NCBI GenBank assembly: GCA_944388495.1
Contig: CALXIZ010000098.1
Coordinates: 1 to 64,000, forward strand
Reading direction: 5' to 3'
DNA length: 64,000 bases
Source of the DNA: an uncultured Clostridia bacterium
GTDB lineage: Bacteria; Bacillota; Clostridia; Peptostreptococcales; Anaerovoracaceae
The notes below the pieces were generated by a model. The model did not search any database. It worked only from the letters and a program-made list of their open reading frames with translations, and had not been told where the DNA came from. Of the stretch, positions 1 to 7,601 are shown in pieces. The translations under genes were made by a program, and so were the position numbers. Within the stretch, counting starts at the first letter, position 1, and each line of letters starts with the position of its first letter.

Positions 1-792
1 CGATTGTCTGTATTACAGACAGAAAATACAGTCAGAAAAATCTGCGATCTTTTTGAAGGATTACAGAAACAGGTCATCCGCGGGAATTTACAGTCTGATG
101 CGGAATCGGCGGAACCGGCGGATACAGATTTCAGGCAGGAGGGAAAAGAGAAAATGAGACGGAAAAATATGATGGTTGTCATCGTGATCGCATTGATTCT
201 GTCCGGGACAGCGGCATTCACGATTTATGCCCGGGATTCGGATGCTGATAACAGAAATACGTCTGCCGGTATACCGGCGGCAGAGGAAATGTCCGCATCG
301 GTATCCGCCGGATCAGATGAAGGAGGGCTGCGGATCACTGTTCTTTCCGGTGTCGAAAAGGAGAACAGCGAAGTTCTGCTGCCGCCGTATGAAGAAGTCT
401 GCCTTCTCACAGATGACGGAAAGAGATACGGAGCTTCCGGCTTTGACGGGAAAGATACCTTTACTTTTTCTGACGTGCAGGAACCGCAGGGCGGGATGCA
501 GCTGGTTCTGCCGTATCTGACGGTGAGAGAAAACGGCATCCGGACAGAGCTTACGCTGAAAAAGAGCGCAGGCTCTGAAGGATCATCCGCGCCATCGGAA
601 CAGGAAGGTGAGATTTTCACACTCGGAGGCCGGAGTCTGATTCTGGAAGAAGCCGAATGGTCGGATTATACGGAACAGTTCAATATGAAGGCACCGGACG
701 GGCGTGTCGAACAAGTCCGCCAGCCGGCTCAGCGGATCTCGCTGCGGATCGGAGGAGAAGTCCGGATCGATGTAGCGGGGAGGAATCGGTAG
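1..792 (+). CDS. Membrane-anchored protein of unknown function (possibly 5'-partial)
   Basis: The frame is open from the first base of the window, so the gene may begin upstream. An internal ATG at 154 follows AGGAGGG (137-143) at a 10-base distance and would give a complete 212-residue protein starting MRRKN. One hydrophobic segment lies just after that Met (MMVVIVIALILSG onward), preceded by Arg/Lys, so the N-terminus is probably cytoplasmic and the remaining ~180 residues extracellular. The outer part is rich in Glu, Gly and Ser and has no motif I recognise. The architecture resembles extracytoplasmic domains of DUF4179-like or anti-sigma-associated proteins, but that is only a guess from shape. 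A terminator hairpin follows at 891. Confidence 0.5.
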   Translation, partial: RLSVLQTENTVRKICDLFEGLQKQVIRGNLQSDAESAEPADTDFRQEGKEKMRRKNMMVVIVIALILSGTAAFTIYARDSDADNRNTSAGIPAAEEMSASVSAGSDEGGLRITVLSGVEKENSEVLLPPYEEVCLLTDDGKRYGASGFDGKDTFTFSDVQEPQGGMQLVLPYLTVRENGIRTELTLKKSAGSEGSSAPSEQEGEIFTLGGRSLILEEAEWSDYTEQFNMKAPDGRVEQVRQPAQRISLRIGGEVRIDVAGRNR

Positions 793-890
793 AAAATAAG
801 AGAGGCGGTATGGCTGTTCGGTTTTTTATGACCAAGACTCCTTTTTCGAGGGATCTGCGGAGCCTGAACTGCAGAGCCCTGATTAAAGTA

Positions 891-922
891 CAGGAGATGA
901 AGCGTGCCTCATCTCCTGTTTT
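891..922 (+). terminator. Hairpin with T-run between convergent genes
   Basis: CAGGAGATGA (891-900) pairs perfectly with TCATCTCCTG (909-918) across an 8-base loop and TTTT follows. It lies downstream of the first gene and also just beyond the stop of the convergent toxin gene, so it may serve both, although the T-run favours the plus strand. Confidence 0.7.
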
Positions 923-935
923 GCAGTATTTCGGG

Positions 936-1238
936 TTACAACAAAAACCGGTAGTCCCGGCGGCCATAGAGGATACGATGTATTTGCACCGTATCCCCGG
1001 ATACTATGTAAAATACCAGATAGTTTTCTACAATGAGACAGCGATAGCCCCTGGCAGCCAGCGCCAGATCCCTCGGTTTCGGACATCGTTCCGGCATATG
1101 CGACAGGCTTACAATCTGTCCGGTCAGTAAATCATAGTAGCGGAGCGCAGCTTCTTCCGATAAAGTATTCAGATAATCTATAATCTCCATCAGATCCTGC
1201 TGGGCGGCAGGATAAATTTTGACCTTATAATTTTCCAT
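936..1238 (-). CDS. RelE/ParE-family toxin
   Basis: This 100-residue protein starts MENYKVKIYPAAQQDL and ends with the pattern VFYIVSGDTVQIHRILYGRRDY, typical of the RelE/ParE fold: small alpha/beta proteins that either cleave ribosome-bound mRNA or poison gyrase. The start at 1238 is preferred over the longer frame because it overlaps the antitoxin stop by 14 bases, the usual coupled arrangement, and because homologues begin just before the KVKIYP strand. The second gene of a two-gene operon. RelE-like versus ParE-like activity cannot be decided by eye; the ARGYRCLIVENYLVFY core leans towards the ParE-type subfamily. Confidence 0.85.
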   Translation of the reverse strand: MENYKVKIYPAAQQDLMEIIDYLNTLSEEAALRYYDLLTGQIVSLSHMPERCPKPRDLALAARGYRCLIVENYLVFYIVSGDTVQIHRILYGRRDYRFLL

Positions 1239-1497
1239 GAACGCGCTCTCGCATTTTCCTGGAAAAATTTTCAAAATCGACGCCTTCTGCTCCGGAGGCA
1301 ATTTCCTGCTCGGCAGCAGCCAGTTTGCCGTAAAGGTCAATCAGTGCCTGCTGCCTTTCGTATTCCTCTATACTTATCACTACCATGTCGCCACTGCCAT
1401 TGCGGGTGATGTATACCGGTTCCCGGGTCTGCCGGCAGTAATCTGAAATCTCATTAGCGTTATTCCTCAAATCTGAGATAGGACGTATGCTTGGCAT
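1225..1497 (-). CDS. Phd/YefM-family antitoxin
   Basis: A 90-residue protein with the classic Phd/YefM N-terminus: MPSIRPISDLRNN, then EPVYITRNGSGDMVVISIEEYE, the DNA-binding and dimerisation half. The rest (about residues 55-90) is a charged helical tail expected to wrap the toxin. AAGGAGGTAAT on the minus strand (about 1502-1512) precedes the ATG. It is first in the operon and overlaps the toxin gene by 14 bases. Such antitoxins normally repress their own promoter, and conditional cooperativity with the toxin is a known property of the family; no operator was identified here with confidence. Confidence 0.87.
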   Translation of the reverse strand: MPSIRPISDLRNNANEISDYCRQTREPVYITRNGSGDMVVISIEEYERQQALIDLYGKLAAAEQEIASGAEGVDFENFSRKMRERVHGKL

Positions 1498-1815
1498 AAA
1501 TATTACCTCCTTGTCGTGATCAGTATAGCAAAATTCGGAGTGAATAACAATATGAATTCTGAGTAAATAAGTAAAGAAAGACAGGAATAATTGACAAAGG
1601 CAGGTGATAGTTTCTGCTGCCTTTCGTCATAAATTTCACAATATCCGGACTGTTTTCAAGTATACTGTACAGCCCGGCATCGTTTGTATTTTTAAAAACA
1701 AAAAAATTTGCAGATATCCAGATAAAAATAAGAAAAACAAAATTAAAACGAAAAAGATAAATCAATCCGCTCGTTCTGACCGGAACCGGATGATCTGTTA
1801 AAAGTCAGATTAATC

Positions 1816-1845
1816 TTGAGAAAAAACGAAATCAGCATCTATAAT
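1816..1845 (+). promoter_or_regulatory. Candidate sigma-A promoter upstream of the FNT channel gene
   Basis: TTGAGA (1816-1821) and a perfect TATAAT (1840-1845) are separated by 18 bases. A start near 1852 would give a leader of roughly 250 nt before the channel gene. The stretch 1498-2099 holds no gene that I can support; besides this promoter it has AT-rich sequence with several TATAT tracts and the hairpin at 1949. Confidence 0.5.
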
Positions 1846-1948
1846 AACAACATGAAATGAAACGGGTTCAGACGGCGCTGTATGCCATATAGCGTATATT
1901 CGATGTATATGATGTATATAAGAAACGGGAAAAAGACGGATATCACAG

Positions 1949-1992
1949 AAGCCTGCGGGCGCATTCTGAAAAAGGGATGTGTGCGCAGGCTT
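1949..1992 (+). other. Hairpin in the leader of the FNT channel gene
   Basis: AAGCCTGCG (1949-1957) pairs perfectly with CGCAGGCTT (1984-1992) around a 26-base loop. It lies about 100 bases before the start codon, within the presumed leader. There is only a short T-run after it, so it could be an attenuator or an mRNA-stabilising stem; no known riboswitch class is recognised. Confidence 0.4.
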
Positions 1993-2099
1993 TGACGGTC
2001 TTTTCAGAAAAATACGGATGAGTTTCGGAATGATTCCGGGAAGGCGGGACGGTCGATTTATGAAAAACCGGAGCGTCGCAGTATTTTAGGAGGTTAAAG

Positions 2100-2924
2100 A
2101 TGTACACACCAGCTGAAGTAACAAAAAATGTAGTCGGGATCGGAAAAGGAAAGGCGGCGCTGCCGGCGAGCCGTATGCTGATTCTCGGCATGATGGCGGG
2201 GCTGTTTATCGGTCTGGCTGCCGCGGCAAGCAATACGGTTTCCTGTACGGTTGTCAGCGGGAGCCTCGGGCGTCTTCTGTGCGGACTCGTCTTCCCGACA
2301 GGGCTGACGATGGTTCTCCTGGCGGGAAGTGAACTGTTTACGGGCAACTGTCTGATGGTAATTCCTCTTCTTCAGAGAGAAATCTCTCTGAAGGCGATGC
2401 TCAAAAACTGGATTCTCGTCTACATCGGAAATTTTATAGGCTCCCTTATCGTCGTTTTTTTAGTGTACTGGGGAGGACAGCTCGATCTGTTCGACGGCGC
2501 GCTCGCGGTAAGCACGATTAAGGTGGCAGCCACAAAATGTTCGCTTTCTTTTGCGGAAGCGCTGTGTATGGGTATTCTGTGTAATTTCCTGGTCTGTATC
2601 GCCGTATGGATAAGCTTTGCAGCGACGACGGTAGCGGGAAAAATCACAGGGCTTTTCCTGCCGATCATGCTGTTTGTTCTCTGCGGATTTGAACACAGCG
2701 TCGCAAACATGTATTATGGTATGGCAGGTATCGTTGCGGATACAAATGAAGTATATCATGCGGCGGCTGCGGAGACGGTCGCGAATATTTCAAATCTGAC
2801 GGCGGGAAATTTCTTTCTGATGAATCTCCTGCCTGTCACGATCGGAAATATTATCGGAGGTTCTCTGCTGGTAGGCTGTGTATACTGGTTTTCCTATCTT
2901 AAAAAAGGAAACAGAGACGCGTAG
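2100..2924 (+). CDS. Formate/nitrite transporter (FNT) family channel
   Basis: A 274-residue membrane protein with about six transmembrane helices. The FNT signatures are visible: LLAGSELFTGNCL in the first half and GFEHSVANMYY in the second, the latter carrying the central-pore histidine. FNT proteins form pentamers that pass formate, nitrite or hydrosulfide across the cytoplasmic membrane. In a fermentative anaerobe formate export or uptake is the likeliest role, but no pyruvate formate-lyase or nitrite reductase gene adjoins it, so the substrate is open. AGGAGG sits 8 bases before the ATG. A strong palindromic terminator follows at 2996, so it appears monocistronic. Confidence 0.9.
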   Translation: MYTPAEVTKNVVGIGKGKAALPASRMLILGMMAGLFIGLAAAASNTVSCTVVSGSLGRLLCGLVFPTGLTMVLLAGSELFTGNCLMVIPLLQREISLKAMLKNWILVYIGNFIGSLIVVFLVYWGGQLDLFDGALAVSTIKVAATKCSLSFAEALCMGILCNFLVCIAVWISFAATTVAGKITGLFLPIMLFVLCGFEHSVANMYYGMAGIVADTNEVYHAAAAETVANISNLTAGNFFLMNLLPVTIGNIIGGSLLVGCVYWFSYLKKGNRDA

Positions 2925-2995
2925 ATCTGCAGCCTGACGGCGGATTTGATCCGGCCTTCGGGATTGAACAAAATAAAATTCCGTTTGTCAGTTTC

Positions 2996-3026
2996 GCCGG
3001 AGTGTAAAAATTTTTTACACTCCGGC
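2996..3026 (+). terminator. Long perfect hairpin after the FNT channel gene
   Basis: GCCGGAGTGTAAAAA (2996-3010) is the reverse complement of TTTTTACACTCCGGC (3012-3026), with a single spare T between the arms; the A/T centre forms the loop. ATTTTGTG follows. Being symmetric it could act on either strand. Confidence 0.65.
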
Positions 3027-3148
3027 ATTTTGTGTCTATACGTAACTGAGTTTGTGCTGATTGCGGAGAATCGCCTCCCGCTTTATATATAGGAAACGGA
3101 AAGGAGGCGGCCTCTCCTGTTTACCGGCTGAAAGCCCGTAAAAATTTG

Positions 3149-3193
3149 ACGCCGCCGGCGACAAAAAACAGCAGGCATATTCTCCGGCGGCGT
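3149..3193 (+). other. GC-rich hairpin upstream of tex
   Basis: ACGCCGCCGG (3149-3158) and CCGGCGGCGT (3184-3193) form a perfect 10-bp stem with a 25-base loop, about 165 bases before the tex start. The 3027-3357 stretch has no gene. A TATGAT at 3196 lies just after the stem, but I see no matching -35 box. Confidence 0.35.
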
Positions 3194-3357
3194 GGTATGA
3201 TACTCTTTACGATACAGGCCATATATCCGCTTCATACACAGCCGCACAGAGCCGTTCTGCGTTTCTGAAAGGCTTGCCCGATGCAGCAGAGGAAATCGCT
3301 GATGCGGGGCGGATGAGACAGGCGGGAAACATACAGAAAGTGAAAATGGGGGAAACT

Positions 3358-5745
3358 ATGGAAATATCGGAAAAACTGGCACAGGAGTTCGGGATACGGA
3401 GAAAGACCGTGGAGGATACGGTCGCGCTGATCGATGAGGGAAATACGATCCCTTTTATCGCCCGTTACCGCAAGGAGGTTACGGGAGGTCTTTCCGACGT
3501 GACGCTGCGCGACCTCGACGAGCGGCTGAGATATCTGCGCGGTCTGGAGGAACGCAAGGCGGAAGTGATCAGGCTGATCGAAGAGCAGGGAAAGCTGACC
3601 GGCGAACTGAAGAAAGAAATCGAAACGGCGGAAGTTCTCCAGCGTGTGGAAGATCTTTATAAGCCGTTTAAGCAGAAAAAAAGCACGAGAGCGACGAAAG
3701 CGAAGGAACGCGGTCTGGAGCCGCTGGCGGATATCATTTCGGCACAGGCGAGAAGCGGGGATGTCACTGCAGAGACGTCGGCCTGCGTGAATCCGGAAAG
3801 AGAAGTGACGACGCCGGAGGAGGCTCTGGCCGGCGCCTGTGATATTATAGCGGAGAGGATCGCTGATGATCCGGAACAGGTGGAAAAAGTCAGGAAATTT
3901 ACGTGGGAGACGGGAGTCCTGACTTCGGAGGCTGCCGATCCGGAAGAGAAGACGGTATATGATATGTATTATGACTATTCCGAGCCTGTGTCAAAAATTC
4001 CGAATCACCGTATTCTCGCCATGAACCGCGGAGAAAAGGAAAAGAAGCTGAAGATTCGTCTGAAGCTCGATGCGGAGGAAGTGTGCCGCCGGATCGCACA
4101 GGATGTGATCACCGCGGAGGAAAGCATTTCGGAGGGTCTGCTTCGGGCCGCCGTCGCCGATGCATATAAACGCCTGATGGCTCCGTCCGCGGAACGGGAA
4201 ATACGCAGCGAACTGACGGAAAAAGCGGAGAGAGAGGCCGTAAAGGTCTTTGCGAAAAATACGGAAAATCTCCTGATGGTGCCGCCGGTAAAGGATGCGA
4301 GAGTTCTTTCCGTCGATCCGGGATACCGGACCGGATGCAAGGTGGCTGCGCTCAGTGAGACAGGCAGGCTCCTGGCATATGCGACTATTTATCCGACGGA
4401 ACCGAAAAAAGACATTGCCGGGGCGGAGAGGATCCTGACAAAGCTGATTGAAAAGTTCGATCTGAATACCATCGTCATCGGAAACGGAACAGCATCGCGG
4501 GAGACGGAAAAATTTGTATCCGATTATATCGCAAAGACGGACAGAGATCTGAAGTATACGATCGTCAGCGAAGCGGGAGCCTCTGTCTATTCGGCTTCAA
4601 AGCTGGCCAGCGAGGAATATCCGGATCTCGATGTGACGACACGGGGAGCTATGTCCATCGGCCGGCGTCTGCAGGATCCGCTGGCGGAGCTGGTAAAGAT
4701 ATCGCCGAAGCATATCGGAGTGGGTCAGTATCAGCACGACATCAATCAGAACCTTCTGGACGGCGCACTGACCAATGTCGTGGAGGACTGTGTAAACCGC
4801 GTGGGCGTCGATCTGAATACGGCGTCTCCGTCTCTGCTCTCCTATATCTCCGGCATAAATTCCGCCATCGCCAAAAATATTGTGGCTTACCGCGAGGAAA
4901 ACGGAGCGTTTGTGAACCGCCGGCAGCTGCTTAACGTTCCGAAGCTGGGTGAGAAAACATTTAAGCAGTGTGCGGGATTCCTGAGAATCCGGGACGGAGA
5001 AAATCCTCTCGATTCGACGGCAGTTCACCCGGAATCCTATGAGATCACGGAAAAAATGCTCGCGACGCTCGGCATGGACAAAGAAGTCATCCGCCATGGC
5101 GGGACGAGGGAGATCGAAGACCTCATCCTCGCAAAATATCCGGATCAGGAGAAGAAGGCAGTCTCCGGCGGCCGCAGACACGGGGAAAAGGAGCGGCAGA
5201 ATATGCCGGGCGGCCGCAGGGCGAAAGCGACGGCCGGAGGAAGACCGGCAAACGGACTGGCGGCGCTGGCCGTTCTCCTGGAGGACGAAAATTTTAATAA
5301 GAAGAAAAAGAGCAGAAAGGAAAAGGAGCGGGAAAAAGCGCAGGAACAGAAACAAAGAAAGCAGAGCCTGAAAAAGAGTATCGAAAAGATGGCGGAGGAT
5401 CTCGGCGTCGGGAGTCTGACGCTGACCGATATCGTGGAGGAGATCGAAAAGCCGGCCAGAGATCCGAGAGAGTCCATGCCGCCTGTGGTGTTCCGGCAGG
5501 ATGTGCTGGATTTCGAGGACCTGAAACCGGGCATGGAGATGACCGGAACGGTGAGAAATGTAGTGGATTTCGGGGCGTTTGTGGATATCGGCGTCAAAAC
5601 AGACGGGCTGGTTCATATTTCGGAAATCAGCGACCGCTTCATAAAGCATCCGATGGATGCCGTCAGCGTCGGGGACACGGTGAATGTCCGCATTCTGGAC
5701 GTCGACCGGGAACGTCATAAGATATCTCTGACGATGAAGTCATAA
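3358..5745 (+). CDS. tex: Tex-family S1 RNA-binding transcription accessory protein
   Basis: A 795-residue protein with the whole Tex order. The N-terminal helical domain runs to about residue 190 (IPFIARYRKEVTGGL is the family hallmark). A YqgF/RNase H-like domain starts near residue 314 (VLSVDPGYRTGCKVA). Helix-hairpin-helix repeats occupy about 480-550 (VGVDLNTASPSLLSYISG), and an S1 domain about 720-795 (GTVRNVVDFGAFVDIG). Tex binds nucleic acid and the RNA polymerase-ribosome interface and affects stress and toxin expression in some bacteria. Between HhH and S1 (about residues 598-680) there is an unusual Lys/Arg/Glu-rich, low-complexity insert, making it longer than the usual 715-780. 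The ATG at 3358 is preferred over earlier in-frame starts because homology begins at MEISEKL and a GGGGGAA stretch precedes it. Confidence 0.93.
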   Translation: MEISEKLAQEFGIRRKTVEDTVALIDEGNTIPFIARYRKEVTGGLSDVTLRDLDERLRYLRGLEERKAEVIRLIEEQGKLTGELKKEIETAEVLQRVEDLYKPFKQKKSTRATKAKERGLEPLADIISAQARSGDVTAETSACVNPEREVTTPEEALAGACDIIAERIADDPEQVEKVRKFTWETGVLTSEAADPEEKTVYDMYYDYSEPVSKIPNHRILAMNRGEKEKKLKIRLKLDAEEVCRRIAQDVITAEESISEGLLRAAVADAYKRLMAPSAEREIRSELTEKAEREAVKVFAKNTENLLMVPPVKDARVLSVDPGYRTGCKVAALSETGRLLAYATIYPTEPKKDIAGAERILTKLIEKFDLNTIVIGNGTASRETEKFVSDYIAKTDRDLKYTIVSEAGASVYSASKLASEEYPDLDVTTRGAMSIGRRLQDPLAELVKISPKHIGVGQYQHDINQNLLDGALTNVVEDCVNRVGVDLNTASPSLLSYISGINSAIAKNIVAYREENGAFVNRRQLLNVPKLGEKTFKQCAGFLRIRDGENPLDSTAVHPESYEITEKMLATLGMDKEVIRHGGTREIEDLILAKYPDQEKKAVSGGRRHGEKERQNMPGGRRAKATAGGRPANGLAALAVLLEDENFNKKKKSRKEKEREKAQEQKQRKQSLKKSIEKMAEDLGVGSLTLTDIVEEIEKPARDPRESMPPVVFRQDVLDFEDLKPGMEMTGTVRNVVDFGAFVDIGVKTDGLVHISEISDRFIKHPMDAVSVGDTVNVRILDVDRERHKISLTMKS

Positions 5746-5890
5746 AACCTGTTTCTGCGGGTCCGGAACGGTACGGTCCGGAGAACCGCCGCTTTGCGGA
5801 CATGCCGTTATGTAAAATCTGAGAAAAACGTGTAGGTACAGCCGGGGTTTTTCCTGCGTGATATGTTATATTATCGTAGGAGGAAATGCG

Positions 5891-7297
5891 ATGAAAAAGA
5901 AGCTGTTGAAAGATCTGAGAAGATCCGGCGGAAAAGAGAGCCGCGATCTTCTCATCAGAGTCGTAAGTGAAGACAATGACAGAACATTAAAAGAGGATCT
6001 GAAAAATTTTCACGCCAGTGAGATCGCTGACGTCTTTGAATATCTGAATACGCATGACCGGCGGAGAATTCTGCGGGCGGTCGATCTGGACACAGCGGCC
6101 GAGATCTTTTCCTTTCTGGAGGAATTCGACCCGTATATCCATGAAATCGACAATCAGAAAGCGGCAGACATTCTGGAAAATATGGATATCGGCGATGCCA
6201 TCGATCTCCTGCAGGAGCTGGAGCCTCAGAAGCGCGCGCAGATCGCGGCTCTGCTTTCGGACGACACCCGGACGGACATCCGTGAAATCTGTTCTTATGA
6301 TGAGGAAGAGATCGGGCGGCGGATGACGACGAATTACGTATGTATTTCCAGAACCTTTTCGATCAAGCAGGCTATGCGTTCTCTGATCGCACAGGCGAGT
6401 GAGAATGACAATATCTCCAATATCTATGTGGAAGATGAAGAGGGACGCTTCTACGGCGTGATCGATCTGCCGAAGCTGATCATCGCCCGGGCGGAATCGG
6501 ATCTGGAAGAGCTGATTCAGACCTCCTATCCTTTTGTCTTTGCCGATGAGAAGATCGGAGACTGCATCGAAGATCTGAAAAAATATGAAGAGGATTCCAT
6601 ACCGGTGCTGAGCCGTGCCTTTGAAATTGAAGGCGTCATCACTCCTTATGATATCATCGAGGCGTCCGAGGATGAGATGGGAGAAGATTACGCGAAATTC
6701 GCGGGTCTGACCGAAGAGGAGGAGCTCAACGAAAATATCCTGCACAGTCTGAGAAAAAGACTTCCGTGGCTGACAATCCTGTTGTTTCTGGGCACGTGCG
6801 TATCTGTCGTGGCCGGTCTGTTTGAAGGAGTCGTGGCACAGGTGACGCTGATCGTCAGCTTTCAGTCTCTGATCCTGGGCATGTCCGGAAATGTGGGCAC
6901 ACAGTCGCTGGCCGTGACGATCCGCACGATTACGGAGGAAGATCTGGACGGAATGGACAGGATGAGGCTGATTCTGAAGGAGCTGAGCATCGGTCTGCTG
7001 AACGGAATCATTCTGGGGAGTATTTCCTGTCTCGTACTGGGAATGTTCATATGGAAGATCAAGCACTATACTTTTATCGATGCTTTTGCCATATCGGGCT
7101 GCGCCGGCATCGCGCTGATGGCGGCCATGTTTGTCTCCGGATTTATCGGGACGATCGTGCCTCTCTTTTTCAACAAAATAAACATCGATCCGGCTGTGGC
7201 GTCCGGACCGTTTATCACGACGATCAATGACCTCGTGGGTGTCGTCATCTATTACGGTCTGGCGTGGATTCTGCTGGTGAACTGGATGGGCATGTGA
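5891..7297 (+). CDS. mgtE: MgtE-type magnesium transporter
   Basis: A 468-residue protein with the standard MgtE layout. The N-terminal superhelical Mg sensor covers about residues 20-130, including the DAIDLLQELEPQKRAQI repeat. Two CBS domains follow at about 130-260. A C-terminal five-helix channel starts near residue 290 and includes the selectivity motif GNVGTQS near 330. MgtE homodimers pass Mg2+ inward and the cytosolic domains close the pore when Mg2+ is plentiful. The ATG at 5891 is chosen over the frame's upstream ATG because AGGAGG (5878-5883) lies 7 bases before it. No M-box riboswitch pattern is visible in the 145-base spacer. A terminator follows directly. Confidence 0.94.
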   Translation: MKKKLLKDLRRSGGKESRDLLIRVVSEDNDRTLKEDLKNFHASEIADVFEYLNTHDRRRILRAVDLDTAAEIFSFLEEFDPYIHEIDNQKAADILENMDIGDAIDLLQELEPQKRAQIAALLSDDTRTDIREICSYDEEEIGRRMTTNYVCISRTFSIKQAMRSLIAQASENDNISNIYVEDEEGRFYGVIDLPKLIIARAESDLEELIQTSYPFVFADEKIGDCIEDLKKYEEDSIPVLSRAFEIEGVITPYDIIEASEDEMGEDYAKFAGLTEEEELNENILHSLRKRLPWLTILLFLGTCVSVVAGLFEGVVAQVTLIVSFQSLILGMSGNVGTQSLAVTIRTITEEDLDGMDRMRLILKELSIGLLNGIILGSISCLVLGMFIWKIKHYTFIDAFAISGCAGIALMAAMFVSGFIGTIVPLFFNKINIDPAVASGPFITTINDLVGVVIYYGLAWILLVNWMGM

Positions 7298-7320
7298 TTC
7301 CGGCACGGATCAGGTCTTAT

Positions 7321-7349
7321 GTCTCCCTTTTTCCGGGGGAGACTTTTTT
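7321..7349 (+). terminator. Terminator of mgtE
   Basis: GTCTCCC (7321-7327) pairs with GGGAGAC (7337-7343), followed by six Ts (7344-7349). Confidence 0.85.
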
Positions 7350-7361
7350 GTATAAGGAAAA

Positions 7362-7380
7362 CCACGCGTCGGACGCGTGG
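7362..7380. other. Second perfect hairpin after mgtE
   Basis: CCACGCGTC (7362-7370) and GACGCGTGG (7372-7380) are perfect inverted arms around one G. AAAA precedes and ATGGTTTTT follows, so the stem can extend slightly and could reinforce termination on either strand. Confidence 0.5.
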
Positions 7381-7459
7381 ATGGTTTTTATGCATCCGGT
7401 ATACCTCTCTTTTTATGTACTGTGCATACACGATACATGCTTCTCACGGGAGTAATTGA

Positions 7460-7488
7460 TTGCGAAGATAACTGAGGAATGATATAAT
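7460..7488 (+). promoter_or_regulatory. Promoter of the EF-G-like gene
   Basis: TTGCGA (7460-7465) and TATAAT (7483-7488) are separated by exactly 17 bases. A start near 7495 gives a leader of about 105 nt. Confidence 0.7.
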
Positions 7489-7601
7489 AAGTATGCTCAT
7501 TGTTTACGCATATTTTACGGTTTTCGGACCGGCCGCCGGCAGGCGGAAAAGTCCGGAAATTCCGACGTTATTATAATATCATCATGATAAGGAGGTACAA
7601 C

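Noticed and set aside
657-1130. A 157-codon open frame crossing the end of the first gene and the toxin region
   Set aside because: It overlaps the terminator hairpin and the convergent toxin gene, and its composition is unlike a real protein.
5746-5890. M-box magnesium riboswitch before mgtE
   Set aside because: The spacer is only 145 bases and no M-box conserved segments are visible.
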